Shown piece after piece: positions 25,534-33,524 of a stretch of 64,000 nucleotides of DNA. Location: the NCBI GenBank assembly GCA_964543545.1, contig CAZIYT010000002.1:806001-870000 (forward strand), read 5' to 3'. The position numbers were made by a program, and so were the translations under genes. This stretch comes from UBA4416 sp964543545 (lineage in GTDB: Bacteria > Bacteroidota > Bacteroidia > B-17B0 > Aurantibacillaceae). The notes under the pieces were generated by a model. That model had not been told where the DNA came from. It made no database searches and saw only the letters and a program-made list of their open reading frames with translations. Numbering within the stretch: the stretch's first letter is position 1; every line of letters begins with the position of its first letter.

Positions 25534-26859
25534 ATGAAACGATATCTACGATTTGGAATGCTTGTGATCCTGTTTGCATCGTCCGCAGTACTGAAAGCGC
25601 AATCTAAAACCTATGTGAAACAGCAGCTTAATTTTGAAAGCGACGCCTCTGTTCTCACCAGGAGCCATAAGAGAACGATCAATAAATTCATTGACACCTT
25701 ATTGCAAAGACATACCTTGGTGAAAGTGTTTATCAAAGGGAATACAGACAATGTAGGTGATAGCGTGTACAACAAAAAATTGTCCCAGCTCCGGTCGAAA
25801 GCCGTGAAGGATTATCTTCTGCAAAAGAATGTTCCTCCAGCTGTTATGCGTATTTCCAACTATGGCGAAGAGATGCCCATTACCAGCAATGACAATGAAA
25901 GCGGGAAGTTCAGGAACCGGCGCGTAGAGATCGTTATCCAATACGCTCCGAAAATTGTGGTGGAGGAAAAACCGGTAGCCAAAGCAGTTACGACAAGTCC
26001 TGAGAAAAAAACGGATCCCTGTGGCGGTGATACAACGATTAAGCTGGCACAGGGCTCCACGGTGCGCATCAATAAATGCGATTACGCCCGCATGAAGGAC
26101 TGCATCACGATCTCCGAATTCAACAACCAGCAGGCGCTCATCAACAGCGATCTCACCACCATGACCACCGATAATACAGCCCTGATCAGCGGCGGCATGT
26201 TCACCATTAACCTCTGCTCCAAAGATACCTGCCTGAAAAAACCGATCATCATGCGCGTGCCATACAATGATTCCTGCCTGGGCGATGCACGCCTCACCTT
26301 ATGGGACGTGACTATCGGGAATCGCTGGGGGAACAGTACCAGCAAGGGCCTGAAGCTGATCAAAGAGAACGGTAAAAAATACTATGAGTTTGAAGTGTAC
26401 TGTTCCGGAGGAAAGAACCTGGACATTAAGATCAGTAATTTCATTAAATATAATGTGAATATTGATTTCCGGATGAAAAGCAAACGCGTGAAATTGCTGG
26501 AGGTGCGGCTGGCTTATGATTGCCCGAATGCCGTGATCAGCGGTAGCAAAAAACATCCGAGTAAATCCATTACCCTGAAAGGATTTTGCCCTGATAAAGA
26601 ACCTTTTGTGTATGCCAAAGCAGTGACCAAAAAGGGTGACACCCTGCAGATGGAATATACACCCATCCGGACCTTAACACACAAAAATGCTTATTGCAAC
26701 TGCGAAAAATCGACCATTAAAACGGGCAGTAAGAAAGCCTCACTTAGCAGCGCGGCAATGGACACAAGACTTCCGAAGTTCCCTTTGCACAAGCGCTATT
26801 ACTTAAAGAAAAAAGATTTTGAGAAAGTGCCACGGAAACACGAGGTGGTAAAGAATTAA
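25534..26859 (+). CDS. OmpA-family outer-membrane/peptidoglycan-linked protein
   Basis: A 441-residue exported protein. A signal peptide (MKRYLRFGMLVILFASSAVLKAQS) is followed directly by an OmpA-like domain at about 28-145: QQLNFESDASVLT, IKGNTDNVGDSVYNKKLSQL, and GKFRNRRVEIVI carry the Asp and Arg that hold diaminopimelate of peptidoglycan. Having the OmpA domain at the N-terminus is less common than at the end. The remaining 290 residues are Cys- and Lys-rich, with CGGDTTIKLAQGSTVRI and several spaced cysteines, and match nothing recognised. The protein likely anchors an unknown domain at the outer envelope. It has its own upstream region and faces dusB. Confidence 0.82.
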   Translation: MKRYLRFGMLVILFASSAVLKAQSKTYVKQQLNFESDASVLTRSHKRTINKFIDTLLQRHTLVKVFIKGNTDNVGDSVYNKKLSQLRSKAVKDYLLQKNVPPAVMRISNYGEEMPITSNDNESGKFRNRRVEIVIQYAPKIVVEEKPVAKAVTTSPEKKTDPCGGDTTIKLAQGSTVRINKCDYARMKDCITISEFNNQQALINSDLTTMTTDNTALISGGMFTINLCSKDTCLKKPIIMRVPYNDSCLGDARLTLWDVTIGNRWGNSTSKGLKLIKENGKKYYEFEVYCSGGKNLDIKISNFIKYNVNIDFRMKSKRVKLLEVRLAYDCPNAVISGSKKHPSKSITLKGFCPDKEPFVYAKAVTKKGDTLQMEYTPIRTLTHKNAYCNCEKSTIKTGSKKASLSSAAMDTRLPKFPLHKRYYLKKKDFEKVPRKHEVVKN

Positions 26860-26870
26860 CCTGTCTGTGT

Positions 26871-26887
26871 CAGGATTATAAATCCTG
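26871..26887. terminator. Palindrome between convergent genes, possible two-way terminator
   Basis: CAGGATT-ATA-AATCCTG, seven-base perfect arms, lies in the 44-base gap between the ends of the OmpA gene and dusB. It lacks a clear T run on either side, so it might be an interspersed repeat rather than a terminator. Confidence 0.35.
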
Positions 26888-26903
26888 TCAGGTGAAGCTA
26901 AAA

Positions 26904-27890
26904 TTAAACGTGCTCGCTATAGCGTTCCGGGATAGATAATAAAGTCTCGCGGATCTCGTCGATGTGCTCGGTCGTTACCAGCTTCATGCGGGTTTCCTTG
27001 AAATGGTCGATGCCCTTGAAATAATTGGTATAGTGCGGGCGCATTTCCAGGACACCCAATTTAGGGCCTTTCCACTCGATCGATTTATTGAAATGTGCCA
27101 AGGCCACTTCCACCCTGTTTTCCAGGGTTGGTTTCGGCAAATGCTCTCCCGTTTTCATAAAGTGCTTGATCTCATTGAAGATCCAGGGATAGCCGATGCT
27201 GGCGCGACCGATCATGATACCGTCGACACCATAGCGGTTCTTGTATTCCAGGGCCTTCTCAGGCGTGGTAATATCGCCGTTACCGAAAACAGGAATCTGA
27301 ATTCTCGGATTATTCTTCACGGCGGCAATGTGCTCCCAGTTCGCCGAGCCTTTATACATCTGCGCGCGGGTGCGGCCATGAATGGTGAGGGCTTTGATGC
27401 CCACATCCTGCAGGCGCTCGGCCACTTCCATGATATTGATCATGTTGTCGTCCCAGCCCAGGCGCGTTTTCACCGTCACCGGCAAAGAGGTTGATTTCAC
27501 AACGGCTTTCGTGAGGCGCACCATCAGGTCCACATCTTTCAACACCCCTGCTCCTGCTCCTTTGCACACCACTTTTTTCACCGGGCAGCCGAAATTAATG
27601 TCAAGCAGGTCGGGTTGTGTGGCATCCACAATTTTAGCGGACAGTGCCATCGCTTCCTCATCGCCACCGAAGATCTGGATGCCGATGGGCTTCTCATAAT
27701 CGAAGATGTCAAGCTTCTGGCGGCTTTTGATGGCATCGCGGATCAGGCCTTCGCTGCTGATGAATTCCGTGTACATAAGATCAGCGCCATATTTCTTACA
27801 TACGTAACGAAAGGGCGGATCGCTCACATCTTCCATCGGGGCAAGCAATAGCGGGAATTCTCCCAGTTCTATGTCGGCAATTTTTACGAT
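26904..27890 (-). CDS. dusB: tRNA-dihydrouridine synthase, DusB type; non-canonical start likely
   Basis: FMN enzyme that reduces uridine to dihydrouridine in tRNA. The Dus fold is complete: PLLLAPMEDVSDPPFR (FMN contact), QIFGGDEEAM, INFGCPVKKVVCKGAGAG with the catalytic Cys, VKTRLGW, ALTIHGRTRAQMYKGSANW, and VFGNGDITTPEKA / GIMIGRASIGYPWIF. Homologues begin at MVKI-IELGEFPLLLAPMEDVSD; here the matching codon is ATC at 27890. The only in-frame ATG lies at 27980, inside the serine hydrolase gene, and would add 30 residues unlike any Dus. A TAnnTTTG promoter element at 27895-27902 lies between the two, so transcripts from it could not use the ATG. Function is certain; the start is not. Confidence 0.9.
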   Translation of the reverse strand: MVKIADIELGEFPLLLAPMEDVSDPPFRYVCKKYGADLMYTEFISSEGLIRDAIKSRQKLDIFDYEKPIGIQIFGGDEEAMALSAKIVDATQPDLLDINFGCPVKKVVCKGAGAGVLKDVDLMVRLTKAVVKSTSLPVTVKTRLGWDDNMINIMEVAERLQDVGIKALTIHGRTRAQMYKGSANWEHIAAVKNNPRIQIPVFGNGDITTPEKALEYKNRYGVDGIMIGRASIGYPWIFNEIKHFMKTGEHLPKPTLENRVEVALAHFNKSIEWKGPKLGVLEMRPHYTNYFKGIDHFKETRMKLVTTEHIDEIRETLLSIPERYSEHV

Positions 27891-27894
27891 GGCG

Positions 27895-27925
27895 CAAAGG
27901 TAGGCTTTTTTTTGAAATGGAGCAA
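27895..27925 (-). promoter_or_regulatory. Putative dusB promoter (-33 and -7 elements)
   Basis: On the minus strand TTG (27925-27923) is followed by 20 bases and TACCTTTG (27902-27895), fitting the Bacteroidota -33/-7 pattern. Transcription would begin about at the ATC codon at 27890, giving an almost leaderless message. Confidence 0.5.
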
Positions 27926-27954
27926 GGTAGCTGCGGTGCTTCGACTTCGCTCCG

Positions 27955-29118
27955 CTATTCAGCTCCTTCCTCTTCCCCATCCGGCTTAGCAGCCGGCGCC
28001 AGCGGACCGTCGATGGCGTTGTAAATGCGCCAGGTGGAATACACGCTACGGTTGAGGCGGTTGCTCAATACCACGATCGTAAGGCTGTCTTTAAAGCGCC
28101 TGTGAAAAGAGGTCCGGTAGCCATGCCACCAGCCGTTGTGAAACACTTCCTTGTTGGGAGCGTTCATATTCATGCGCCAGCCGAGGCCGTAGTTGCCCAG
28201 CTTTTTCTCGGGGCTGTATGCCGTGTAAGCAAGGTCCTGTGTCTCCCGGTTCAGCAGCTTGTTCTGGTAAAGGGCATTGCTCAGCAGGAACAGATCGTAA
28301 GTGGTGGTATAAATGCCTTTATCTCCCAATACCCCGTCATTACGGTCGGCAGCCACTTCGCGGTATTTCATGGTATAACCGTGGGTCAGGTTCGGATCTT
28401 TCACATTTAAGGTGCTGCGCGTAAAGGTATGGTTCATTCCCAGCGGTGTAAAGATCTCATCGGACAGATATTGCGAATAGCTTTTGCCCGATGCTTTTTC
28501 GATGATGAGTGCCAGCAGCGCATAATTGGTATTGCAATAGTTGAAGCGCGTATCAGGCTTGAGCCAGGCCTTCGGCTGGTCTTTGATCATCACATCCAGC
28601 ATGTCCTGCCCGCTGATGAGGTCCGGCTTTTCGGGCAGCAAACCCGTGCAGAAATACAGGTAATTGGGAAGGCCGGAACGGTGGCAGAGCAGCTGCTTCA
28701 CCGTCACACCCTCATAAGGAAAGCCGCTCAGGACCTCGCTCACCGGTGTTTCGAGCTTAAGCTTGCCCTGCTCTATCAAGAGCAAAGTGGCCACGCCGGT
28801 AATAACCTTGGAAACCGATGCCAGCTGGAACAGGGAGGTATCGCTCAGTTTCACATTACGTTCCTTGATGCCATAACCGAAGGATTTGCGGTAGATGACC
28901 GTATGGCCTTTGGCAATGAGCACATTCCCGTTGAAGGCATCGCTGCTATAGAGCTTCTGAAACAGCGTATCGATGCGGTAGATCTCGGCCTTGTACTTCA
29001 GCGAATCGGCCAGGGCCGGCTCCGTATGCTTTTGTGCAGGCGAGGCATTGGATACCTCCGTCTGGTTACAGGTAACAATTAAAAAAGAACATATAACGAG
29101 TGATAACAGGTACTTCAT
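27955..29118 (-). CDS. Serine hydrolase, class C beta-lactamase/esterase family lipoprotein
   Basis: A 387-residue exported protein. The signal peptide ends in a lipobox (LIVTC, Cys17), so it is probably a lipoprotein. The penicillin-binding/beta-lactamase class C fold shows SVSK (nucleophile Ser and general-base Lys) in FQLASVSKVITG, the YxN motif in FNYCNTNYALLAL, and HNGWWHGYRTSFHR near the usual third motif. Such proteins hydrolyse D-Ala peptides or other esters and amides in the periplasm; true beta-lactamase activity is not implied. Lying 3 bases after mtgA, it probably acts on cell-wall peptides. Confidence 0.87.
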   Translation of the reverse strand: MKYLLSLVICSFLIVTCNQTEVSNASPAQKHTEPALADSLKYKAEIYRIDTLFQKLYSSDAFNGNVLIAKGHTVIYRKSFGYGIKERNVKLSDTSLFQLASVSKVITGVATLLLIEQGKLKLETPVSEVLSGFPYEGVTVKQLLCHRSGLPNYLYFCTGLLPEKPDLISGQDMLDVMIKDQPKAWLKPDTRFNYCNTNYALLALIIEKASGKSYSQYLSDEIFTPLGMNHTFTRSTLNVKDPNLTHGYTMKYREVAADRNDGVLGDKGIYTTTYDLFLLSNALYQNKLLNRETQDLAYTAYSPEKKLGNYGLGWRMNMNAPNKEVFHNGWWHGYRTSFHRRFKDSLTIVVLSNRLNRSVYSTWRIYNAIDGPLAPAAKPDGEEEGAE

Positions 29119-29121
29119 GCC

Positions 29122-29886
29122 TTAATTGGTGCTTGTGGACGAATGCTTCTTTGCAGGGATCTCTTCTTCCTCATCGTCGTCCTTGTATTTATTATAATCC
29201 AGTTTATTTCCCCAGAAATTCATCTGCTGCTTGATCCAGGCTTTGCGGCCGGCGATGTAGGAGCTCGGCGGGTTGGCCTTATATTGCAATGGATTAGGAA
29301 GGATGGCCGCAATGGCGGCAGCTTCGTCCTTGCTGAGCTTCCTGGCGGATTTGTGGAACCAGTGCTGGCTGGCGGCTTCCGCGCCATAAATGCCCTTGCC
29401 CATTTCAATGCTGTTGAGGTACACTTCCATGATCCGCTCCTTGCTCCAGAAGGTTTCGATGAGCAAGGTAAACCATACCTCCAGGCCTTTGCGGATATAG
29501 CTGCGGCCCGGCCACAGAAATACATTTTTAGCGGTTTGCTGACTGATGGTGCTGGCGCCTCTTGTGCGCTTCCCTTTCTCATTTTCCTTCATCGCTTTTT
29601 CGATGGCTCCAAAATCAAGCCCGTAATGCTTCAGGTAGTTCTGGTCTTCGCTGCATACCACCGCCAGCTGGAGCTTCGGGGAGATCTCTTCCAGGGGCAC
29701 CCAGTCGTGCTCCATGATCACGCCTTTGTTGCCGCCTATCTGCTCTATGTTACGGATCAGCATCAGGGGAGTAATGGGTACAGGCACCCAGCGGAATACA
29801 ATGACAGAAACAATGGAAAGGATGATAAAGATCACACATGTTTTCCACAAAATGGTCCAGGTTTTGCCTAATATTTTTCTAAGCAT
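29122..29886 (-). CDS. mtgA: Monofunctional peptidoglycan glycosyltransferase
   Basis: A 254-residue GT51 enzyme with one N-terminal membrane helix (about 8-30). It polymerises lipid II into glycan strands in the periplasm. The five GT51 motifs are visible: VCSEDQNYLKHYGLDF with the catalytic Glu, RTRGASTISQQTAKNVFLW, WSKERIMEVYLNSIEMGKGIYG and AAAIAAILPNP. There is no transpeptidase domain, and length is normal for MtgA. The C-terminus is a charged tail with a run of Asp/Glu. It is the first gene of a unit with the serine hydrolase. Confidence 0.93.
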   Translation of the reverse strand: MLRKILGKTWTILWKTCVIFIILSIVSVIVFRWVPVPITPLMLIRNIEQIGGNKGVIMEHDWVPLEEISPKLQLAVVCSEDQNYLKHYGLDFGAIEKAMKENEKGKRTRGASTISQQTAKNVFLWPGRSYIRKGLEVWFTLLIETFWSKERIMEVYLNSIEMGKGIYGAEAASQHWFHKSARKLSKDEAAAIAAILPNPLQYKANPPSSYIAGRKAWIKQQMNFWGNKLDYNKYKDDDEEEEIPAKKHSSTSTN

Positions 29887-29909
29887 CCCGTAAAACTATT
29901 CTATAATTT

Positions 29910-29925
29910 ACTGTAAGTTTACAGT
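29910..29925. promoter_or_regulatory. Palindrome upstream of mtgA
   Basis: ACTGTAA-GT-TTACAGT: two perfect seven-base arms, 24 bases before the mtgA start on the minus strand. It is close enough to act as an operator or leader hairpin. No regulator gene adjoins it. Confidence 0.3.
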
Positions 29926-30088
29926 CTCGTTATTTTTTAACAACAATCTTTTTTTAATAACATGAAATAGCCATTACGACGTGTCGTGACCGAAGCACAA
30001 ATACCAGACATGGCTACGACCTACTCCGGCATCACAATCACGACGCGTTGCGATAAGAATTACCGCTTAACACACTCACTACCACCCT

Positions 30089-30583
30089 ATGAAGGCAAAA
30101 CACATTTACACTACATTGATCATCCTGGCCGTAGCGGCTCTTGGCCTTTATTTCTATCAAAAATACAATGTGGCGCCGCCTATCGATATTTCTAAGATTG
30201 AGGTGGTGGACCAGGACACCAACCGCTTCGACATTCAATCGCTGAAGGGACAAAAAGTGATTGTAAGCTTCTACGCCAGCTGGTGCCCCAACTGCCTCGA
30301 GGAACTGAAAGAGATCAACGCCATTAAAAACAGCCGGCTGAGCGATGTTACCGTGCTGTGTATTACCGACGAGAGCATTGAAAAAATGGTGTCTTTCCGC
30401 GAAAAAACGGCTTACCCTTTTACCTTCGTGACCCTGGTAAGCAATTTTCGGGACTTTGGCATTCACTCGATCCCCACAACCTATTTGCTCAATACCAAAG
30501 GCGAAGTGGTATACGACAATGTAGGCTACATCGACTGGGCGGACGAATCGACCTGCGGGCACCTGAAAAGTTTAATGCAATAA
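30089..30583 (+). CDS. TlpA-like membrane-anchored thioredoxin
   Basis: A 164-residue protein with an uncleaved signal-anchor (residues 5-23) and a thioredoxin domain facing the periplasm. SFYASWCPNCLEEL holds the redox pair Cys66-Cys69 and IHSIPTTYLLNTKG gives the cis-proline. Members reduce or exchange disulfides in exported proteins such as apocytochromes. No cytochrome maturation genes are next to it. The upstream 200 bases hold no gene. Confidence 0.88.
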   Translation: MKAKHIYTTLIILAVAALGLYFYQKYNVAPPIDISKIEVVDQDTNRFDIQSLKGQKVIVSFYASWCPNCLEELKEINAIKNSRLSDVTVLCITDESIEKMVSFREKTAYPFTFVTLVSNFRDFGIHSIPTTYLLNTKGEVVYDNVGYIDWADESTCGHLKSLMQ

Positions 30584-30652
30584 TTACACGGAAATGGCGT
30601 CTTTTAGCTATTTTTCAACTATATTTAAACCTGTTTTTTACAAACTTATTAT

Positions 30653-32059
30653 ATGACAAAGATCAAATTCGGAACCGACGGCTGGAGAGCGATTATCGCA
30701 AAGGATTTTACCGTAGAGAATGTAGCACGCGTGACAGAAGCGACTGCTGTGTGGATCAAACAACACTTTAAGGAGCCGAGCGCGGTGGTTGGTCACGATT
30801 GCCGCTTTGCCGGTGAATTGTTTGCCGAAACAACGGCTAAGGTGTTTATCGCCAATGGCGTGAAAGTATACCTGGCCAAAGATTATGTATCGACTCCGAT
30901 GATCTCTTTAGGTGCTCTGAAATTGAATACATCTCTTGGTATTATCATTACAGCCAGCCACAACCCGCCGTCCTACAACGGCTATAAGCTGAAAGGGCAT
31001 TACGGCGGTCCGCTGGTTCCGGAGAAGATCCAGGAGATTGAAGATATCATTCCGGATAAAGCCAATCCCAACTACGATGCCATCGACCTGAAAGAGGCCG
31101 AAGCAAAAGGCATGCTGGTGTATACCAACCTGGAAGACATGTACCTGAAGCACGTGGAGGAATCCTTTGATCTGAAAGCCATTAAGTCATCAGGTCTGAA
31201 GCTGGCCTACGACAGCATGTTCGGCGCCGGTAAACGCGTGATGAAGCGCTTGTTCCCGGAGATCATTCACTTGCATGACGACGATAATCCGGGATTCCAC
31301 GGCCAGGCGCCTGAGCCTATCCACAAGAATTTACTGGAGTTCAGCGAGCTCATCAAAAAAGACGGACATATCAACTGCGGCCTCTGCACCGACGGGGATG
31401 CCGACAGGATCGGGCTTTACGACAGCAAAGGAAATTTTGTGGATTCGCACCACATCATCTTGTTACTGGTAAAATACCTGGTGGAAGAGAAAAAAATGGG
31501 CGGAAAAATCGTGGCTGCCTTTTCGGTAACGCCGCGCATCCATAAGCTGGCTAAGCATTACAACCTGCCGATCGTCATCACGCAGATCGGCTTCAAACAC
31601 ATTGCAGGCTATATGATCAATGAAGATGTGATCATGGGCGGCGAGGAAAGCGGCGGTATTGCTATCAAAGGGCATATTCCTGAGCGCGACGGCATCTGGA
31701 TGGGACTCACCATCTGGGAATACATGGCCAAGTCAGGGAAAACCCTGGAGCAGCTGATTGAAGACCTGTACAAATTAACGGGTGCTTTTGTGTATGAGCG
31801 TAACGACCTGCATTTGACGGAAGAGGTGAAACAGCGCATCATCAAAGGCTGCAAAGACGATATTTATAAATCCTTCGGGCCTTACAAAGTAGAGCGCCTG
31901 GAAACCATCGACGGCTGGAAATACCATTTCGACAACGACCAGTGGCTCATGATCAGGGCTAGCGGAACGGAGCCGGTGCTGCGCCTGTATGGTGAAAGCG
32001 ATACGCTCGAGAACACGCGCAAATTGCTGAAAGCGGCGCAGGATACCTTGTTGGGGTAA
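30653..32059 (+). CDS. Phosphoglucomutase/phosphomannomutase family protein
   Basis: A 468-residue alpha-D-phosphohexomutase. Four motifs appear in order: TASHNPPSYNGYK with the phosphoserine, TDGDADRIGLYDSKG binding Mg2+, GGEESGGI for substrate contact, and RASGTEPVLRLYGES for phosphate binding. It swaps phosphate between C1 and C6 (or C1 and N-acetyl amino sugar positions) of hexose phosphates, feeding nucleotide-sugar pools. The exact sugar cannot be fixed from the motifs. It ends 7 bases before a REP-like double hairpin. Confidence 0.92.
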   Translation: MTKIKFGTDGWRAIIAKDFTVENVARVTEATAVWIKQHFKEPSAVVGHDCRFAGELFAETTAKVFIANGVKVYLAKDYVSTPMISLGALKLNTSLGIIITASHNPPSYNGYKLKGHYGGPLVPEKIQEIEDIIPDKANPNYDAIDLKEAEAKGMLVYTNLEDMYLKHVEESFDLKAIKSSGLKLAYDSMFGAGKRVMKRLFPEIIHLHDDDNPGFHGQAPEPIHKNLLEFSELIKKDGHINCGLCTDGDADRIGLYDSKGNFVDSHHIILLLVKYLVEEKKMGGKIVAAFSVTPRIHKLAKHYNLPIVITQIGFKHIAGYMINEDVIMGGEESGGIAIKGHIPERDGIWMGLTIWEYMAKSGKTLEQLIEDLYKLTGAFVYERNDLHLTEEVKQRIIKGCKDDIYKSFGPYKVERLETIDGWKYHFDNDQWLMIRASGTEPVLRLYGESDTLENTRKLLKAAQDTLLG

Positions 32060-32065
32060 GATAAC

Positions 32066-32123
32066 CGATGGTTTCGAGAGCCTCAACCATCGATTCGTTG
32101 ACTGAGGCTCTCGAAGTCAACGA
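32066..32123. repeat. REP-like double hairpin, copy A
   Basis: Two adjoining stem-loops. CGATGGTT/AACCATCG (8 paired bases) encloses TCGAGAGCCTC; TCGTTGACT/AGTCAACGA (9 paired) encloses GAGGCTCTCGA. The two loops are exact reverse complements. Copies lie at 53349 and 56774, with a half copy at 34820. Confidence 0.8.
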
Positions 32124-32170
32124 AAAATATCACATCCAGCGCTCGAAAGTGACAAATACATAATAAACTG

Positions 32171-32875
32171 ATGAAGTATAGTATCGCCCTCTTTTTTTGT
32201 GTTATTACGATCAACGGCTTAATAGCCCAAAACATCAGCCTGGAAACCAAAACCGGGAAGAGCGGCACCACATATACTTTCTTTAAAAAGAATAACTGTA
32301 AAATAGCCTTTACCAATGTGCGACCCGACAAAAAAGACGCTTCGGTGTTGCTTTGTATTCCTGCGGCCTTTACCAATACCGGCAACGATCACATCGACGG
32401 CATCTTTGCTGTAAAAGGTGAAGTGGGCAACAGCGGCGTGATCAACAAAACCCTGGGCGGCGTTTGCTACATCGAAAAGAACAGCTGCCGGATCTTTCAA
32501 TCCGCTAAGGGGCGCCTGTTTAACGACAGCCTCCTGCAGGTGGTGAAGACCGGCAACATCTCCTTTTTTCAGCAGATCCAATGCATTCAGAATGGCAAGG
32601 CGGCAAGTTTCGCAGATCAGAAGGTTTTTCAACGCCGCGGTATTGCGGTTTTAAAGGATCATTCCATCGCCATCATCGAAAGCACAGAGAACATTACTCT
32701 GAAAGTATTTTCGGAAGACCTCGCAAAATTAGGCGTTGTGGATCTGATCTACACCGATATGGGCGCCTGGGACGAAGGCTGGTACCGAGATCCGGCAACT
32801 CAAATGCGGAAAACGATAGGCAGGGACCTTTCGCAAACAGCCCGCCAAAGCAACTGGGTTATTTTTCAAAAATAA
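32171..32875 (+). CDS. Secreted protein of unknown function, weakly phosphodiester-glycosidase-like
   Basis: A 234-residue protein with a clear signal peptide (first 20 residues, ending LIAQ). The mature part has VLLCIPAAFTNT, a Gly-rich IDGIFAVKGEVGNSG, QRRGIAVLKDHSIAIIES and YTDMGAWDEGWYRD. The order of a gain-of-sheet core, an RRGIA-like strand and an acidic Gly/Trp motif recalls the NAGPA-type phosphodiester glycosidase fold, but the match is weak and no catalytic assignment is made. It stands alone, 121 bases before apt. Confidence 0.6.
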   Translation: MKYSIALFFCVITINGLIAQNISLETKTGKSGTTYTFFKKNNCKIAFTNVRPDKKDASVLLCIPAAFTNTGNDHIDGIFAVKGEVGNSGVINKTLGGVCYIEKNSCRIFQSAKGRLFNDSLLQVVKTGNISFFQQIQCIQNGKAASFADQKVFQRRGIAVLKDHSIAIIESTENITLKVFSEDLAKLGVVDLIYTDMGAWDEGWYRDPATQMRKTIGRDLSQTARQSNWVIFQK

Positions 32876-32978
32876 AAGCCGGACGGCTGTGGGTTTACCG
32901 TCTGTCACATTGGCTCCTAATTCCTGAAAACCAATACGTTAATTTTACAAAAATTCCACATCTTTGTTGAAATTTCAT

Positions 32979-32986
32979 TAAGTTTG
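32979..32986 (+). promoter_or_regulatory. Putative -7 promoter element of apt
   Basis: TAAGTTTG matches TAnnTTTG, 11 bases before the apt ATG, which would give a very short leader. No -33 TTG is at the ideal distance. Confidence 0.35.
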
Positions 32987-32996
32987 TGACCTGACA

Positions 32997-33524
32997 ATGT
33001 CATTAGAAACCAACATTAAGGCAGCAATCCGCGACATCCCCGATTTCCCAAAACCGGGTATTATGTTCAAAGACATTACCCCTATTTTTGAGAATCAGCA
33101 GCTTTGTAATGAAATTGTAGATGGCTTTGTTGAGCGCCTGGGCACAAGGCCCGATGCCATTGTAGGAATTGAAAGCCGGGGTTTTTTGTTCGGAATCCTG
33201 TTAGCCAATAAGCTGAACGTGCCTTTTATCCTGGTGCGCAAAGCGGGCAAGCTGCCTTACAAAACCATCAGCTACGAGTATGCGCTGGAATACGGCACAT
33301 CAAAAGTAGAGATGCACATTGGCAGCGTGCAGAAAGGCTGGAACGTATTGATCCACGACGACCTCCTGGCAACAGGCGGCACAGCGGCAGCGGCGGCCAA
33401 CCTGGTAGAACAGCAGGGAGCGAAAGTAAGCGGTTTCAGCTTTGTTGTGGAGCTGGGATTTTTAAACGGAAAACAAAAACTAAATATACACTCAAATAAT
33501 ATCACATGTCTAGCGCAGTATTAG
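32997..33524 (+). CDS. apt: Adenine phosphoribosyltransferase
   Basis: Salvages adenine to AMP with PRPP in the cytoplasm. The 175 residues, normal for Apt, include DFPKPGIMFKDITP, IVGIESRGFLFG, FILVRKAGKLPY, and the PRPP loop VLIHDDLLATGGTAAAA. The end overlaps the start of the acyl-CoA dehydrogenase by 19 bases. Confidence 0.94.
   Translation: MSLETNIKAAIRDIPDFPKPGIMFKDITPIFENQQLCNEIVDGFVERLGTRPDAIVGIESRGFLFGILLANKLNVPFILVRKAGKLPYKTISYEYALEYGTSKVEMHIGSVQKGWNVLIHDDLLATGGTAAAAANLVEQQGAKVSGFSFVVELGFLNGKQKLNIHSNNITCLAQY

Noticed and set aside
27955..29118. True antibiotic-resistance beta-lactamase
   Set aside because: The class C fold is shared by many peptidases and esterases, and pairing with mtgA suggests a cell-wall role.
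28429..29871. Long plus-strand frames under the serine hydrolase and mtgA
   Set aside because: Both mirror genes with complete catalytic motifs on the minus strand.
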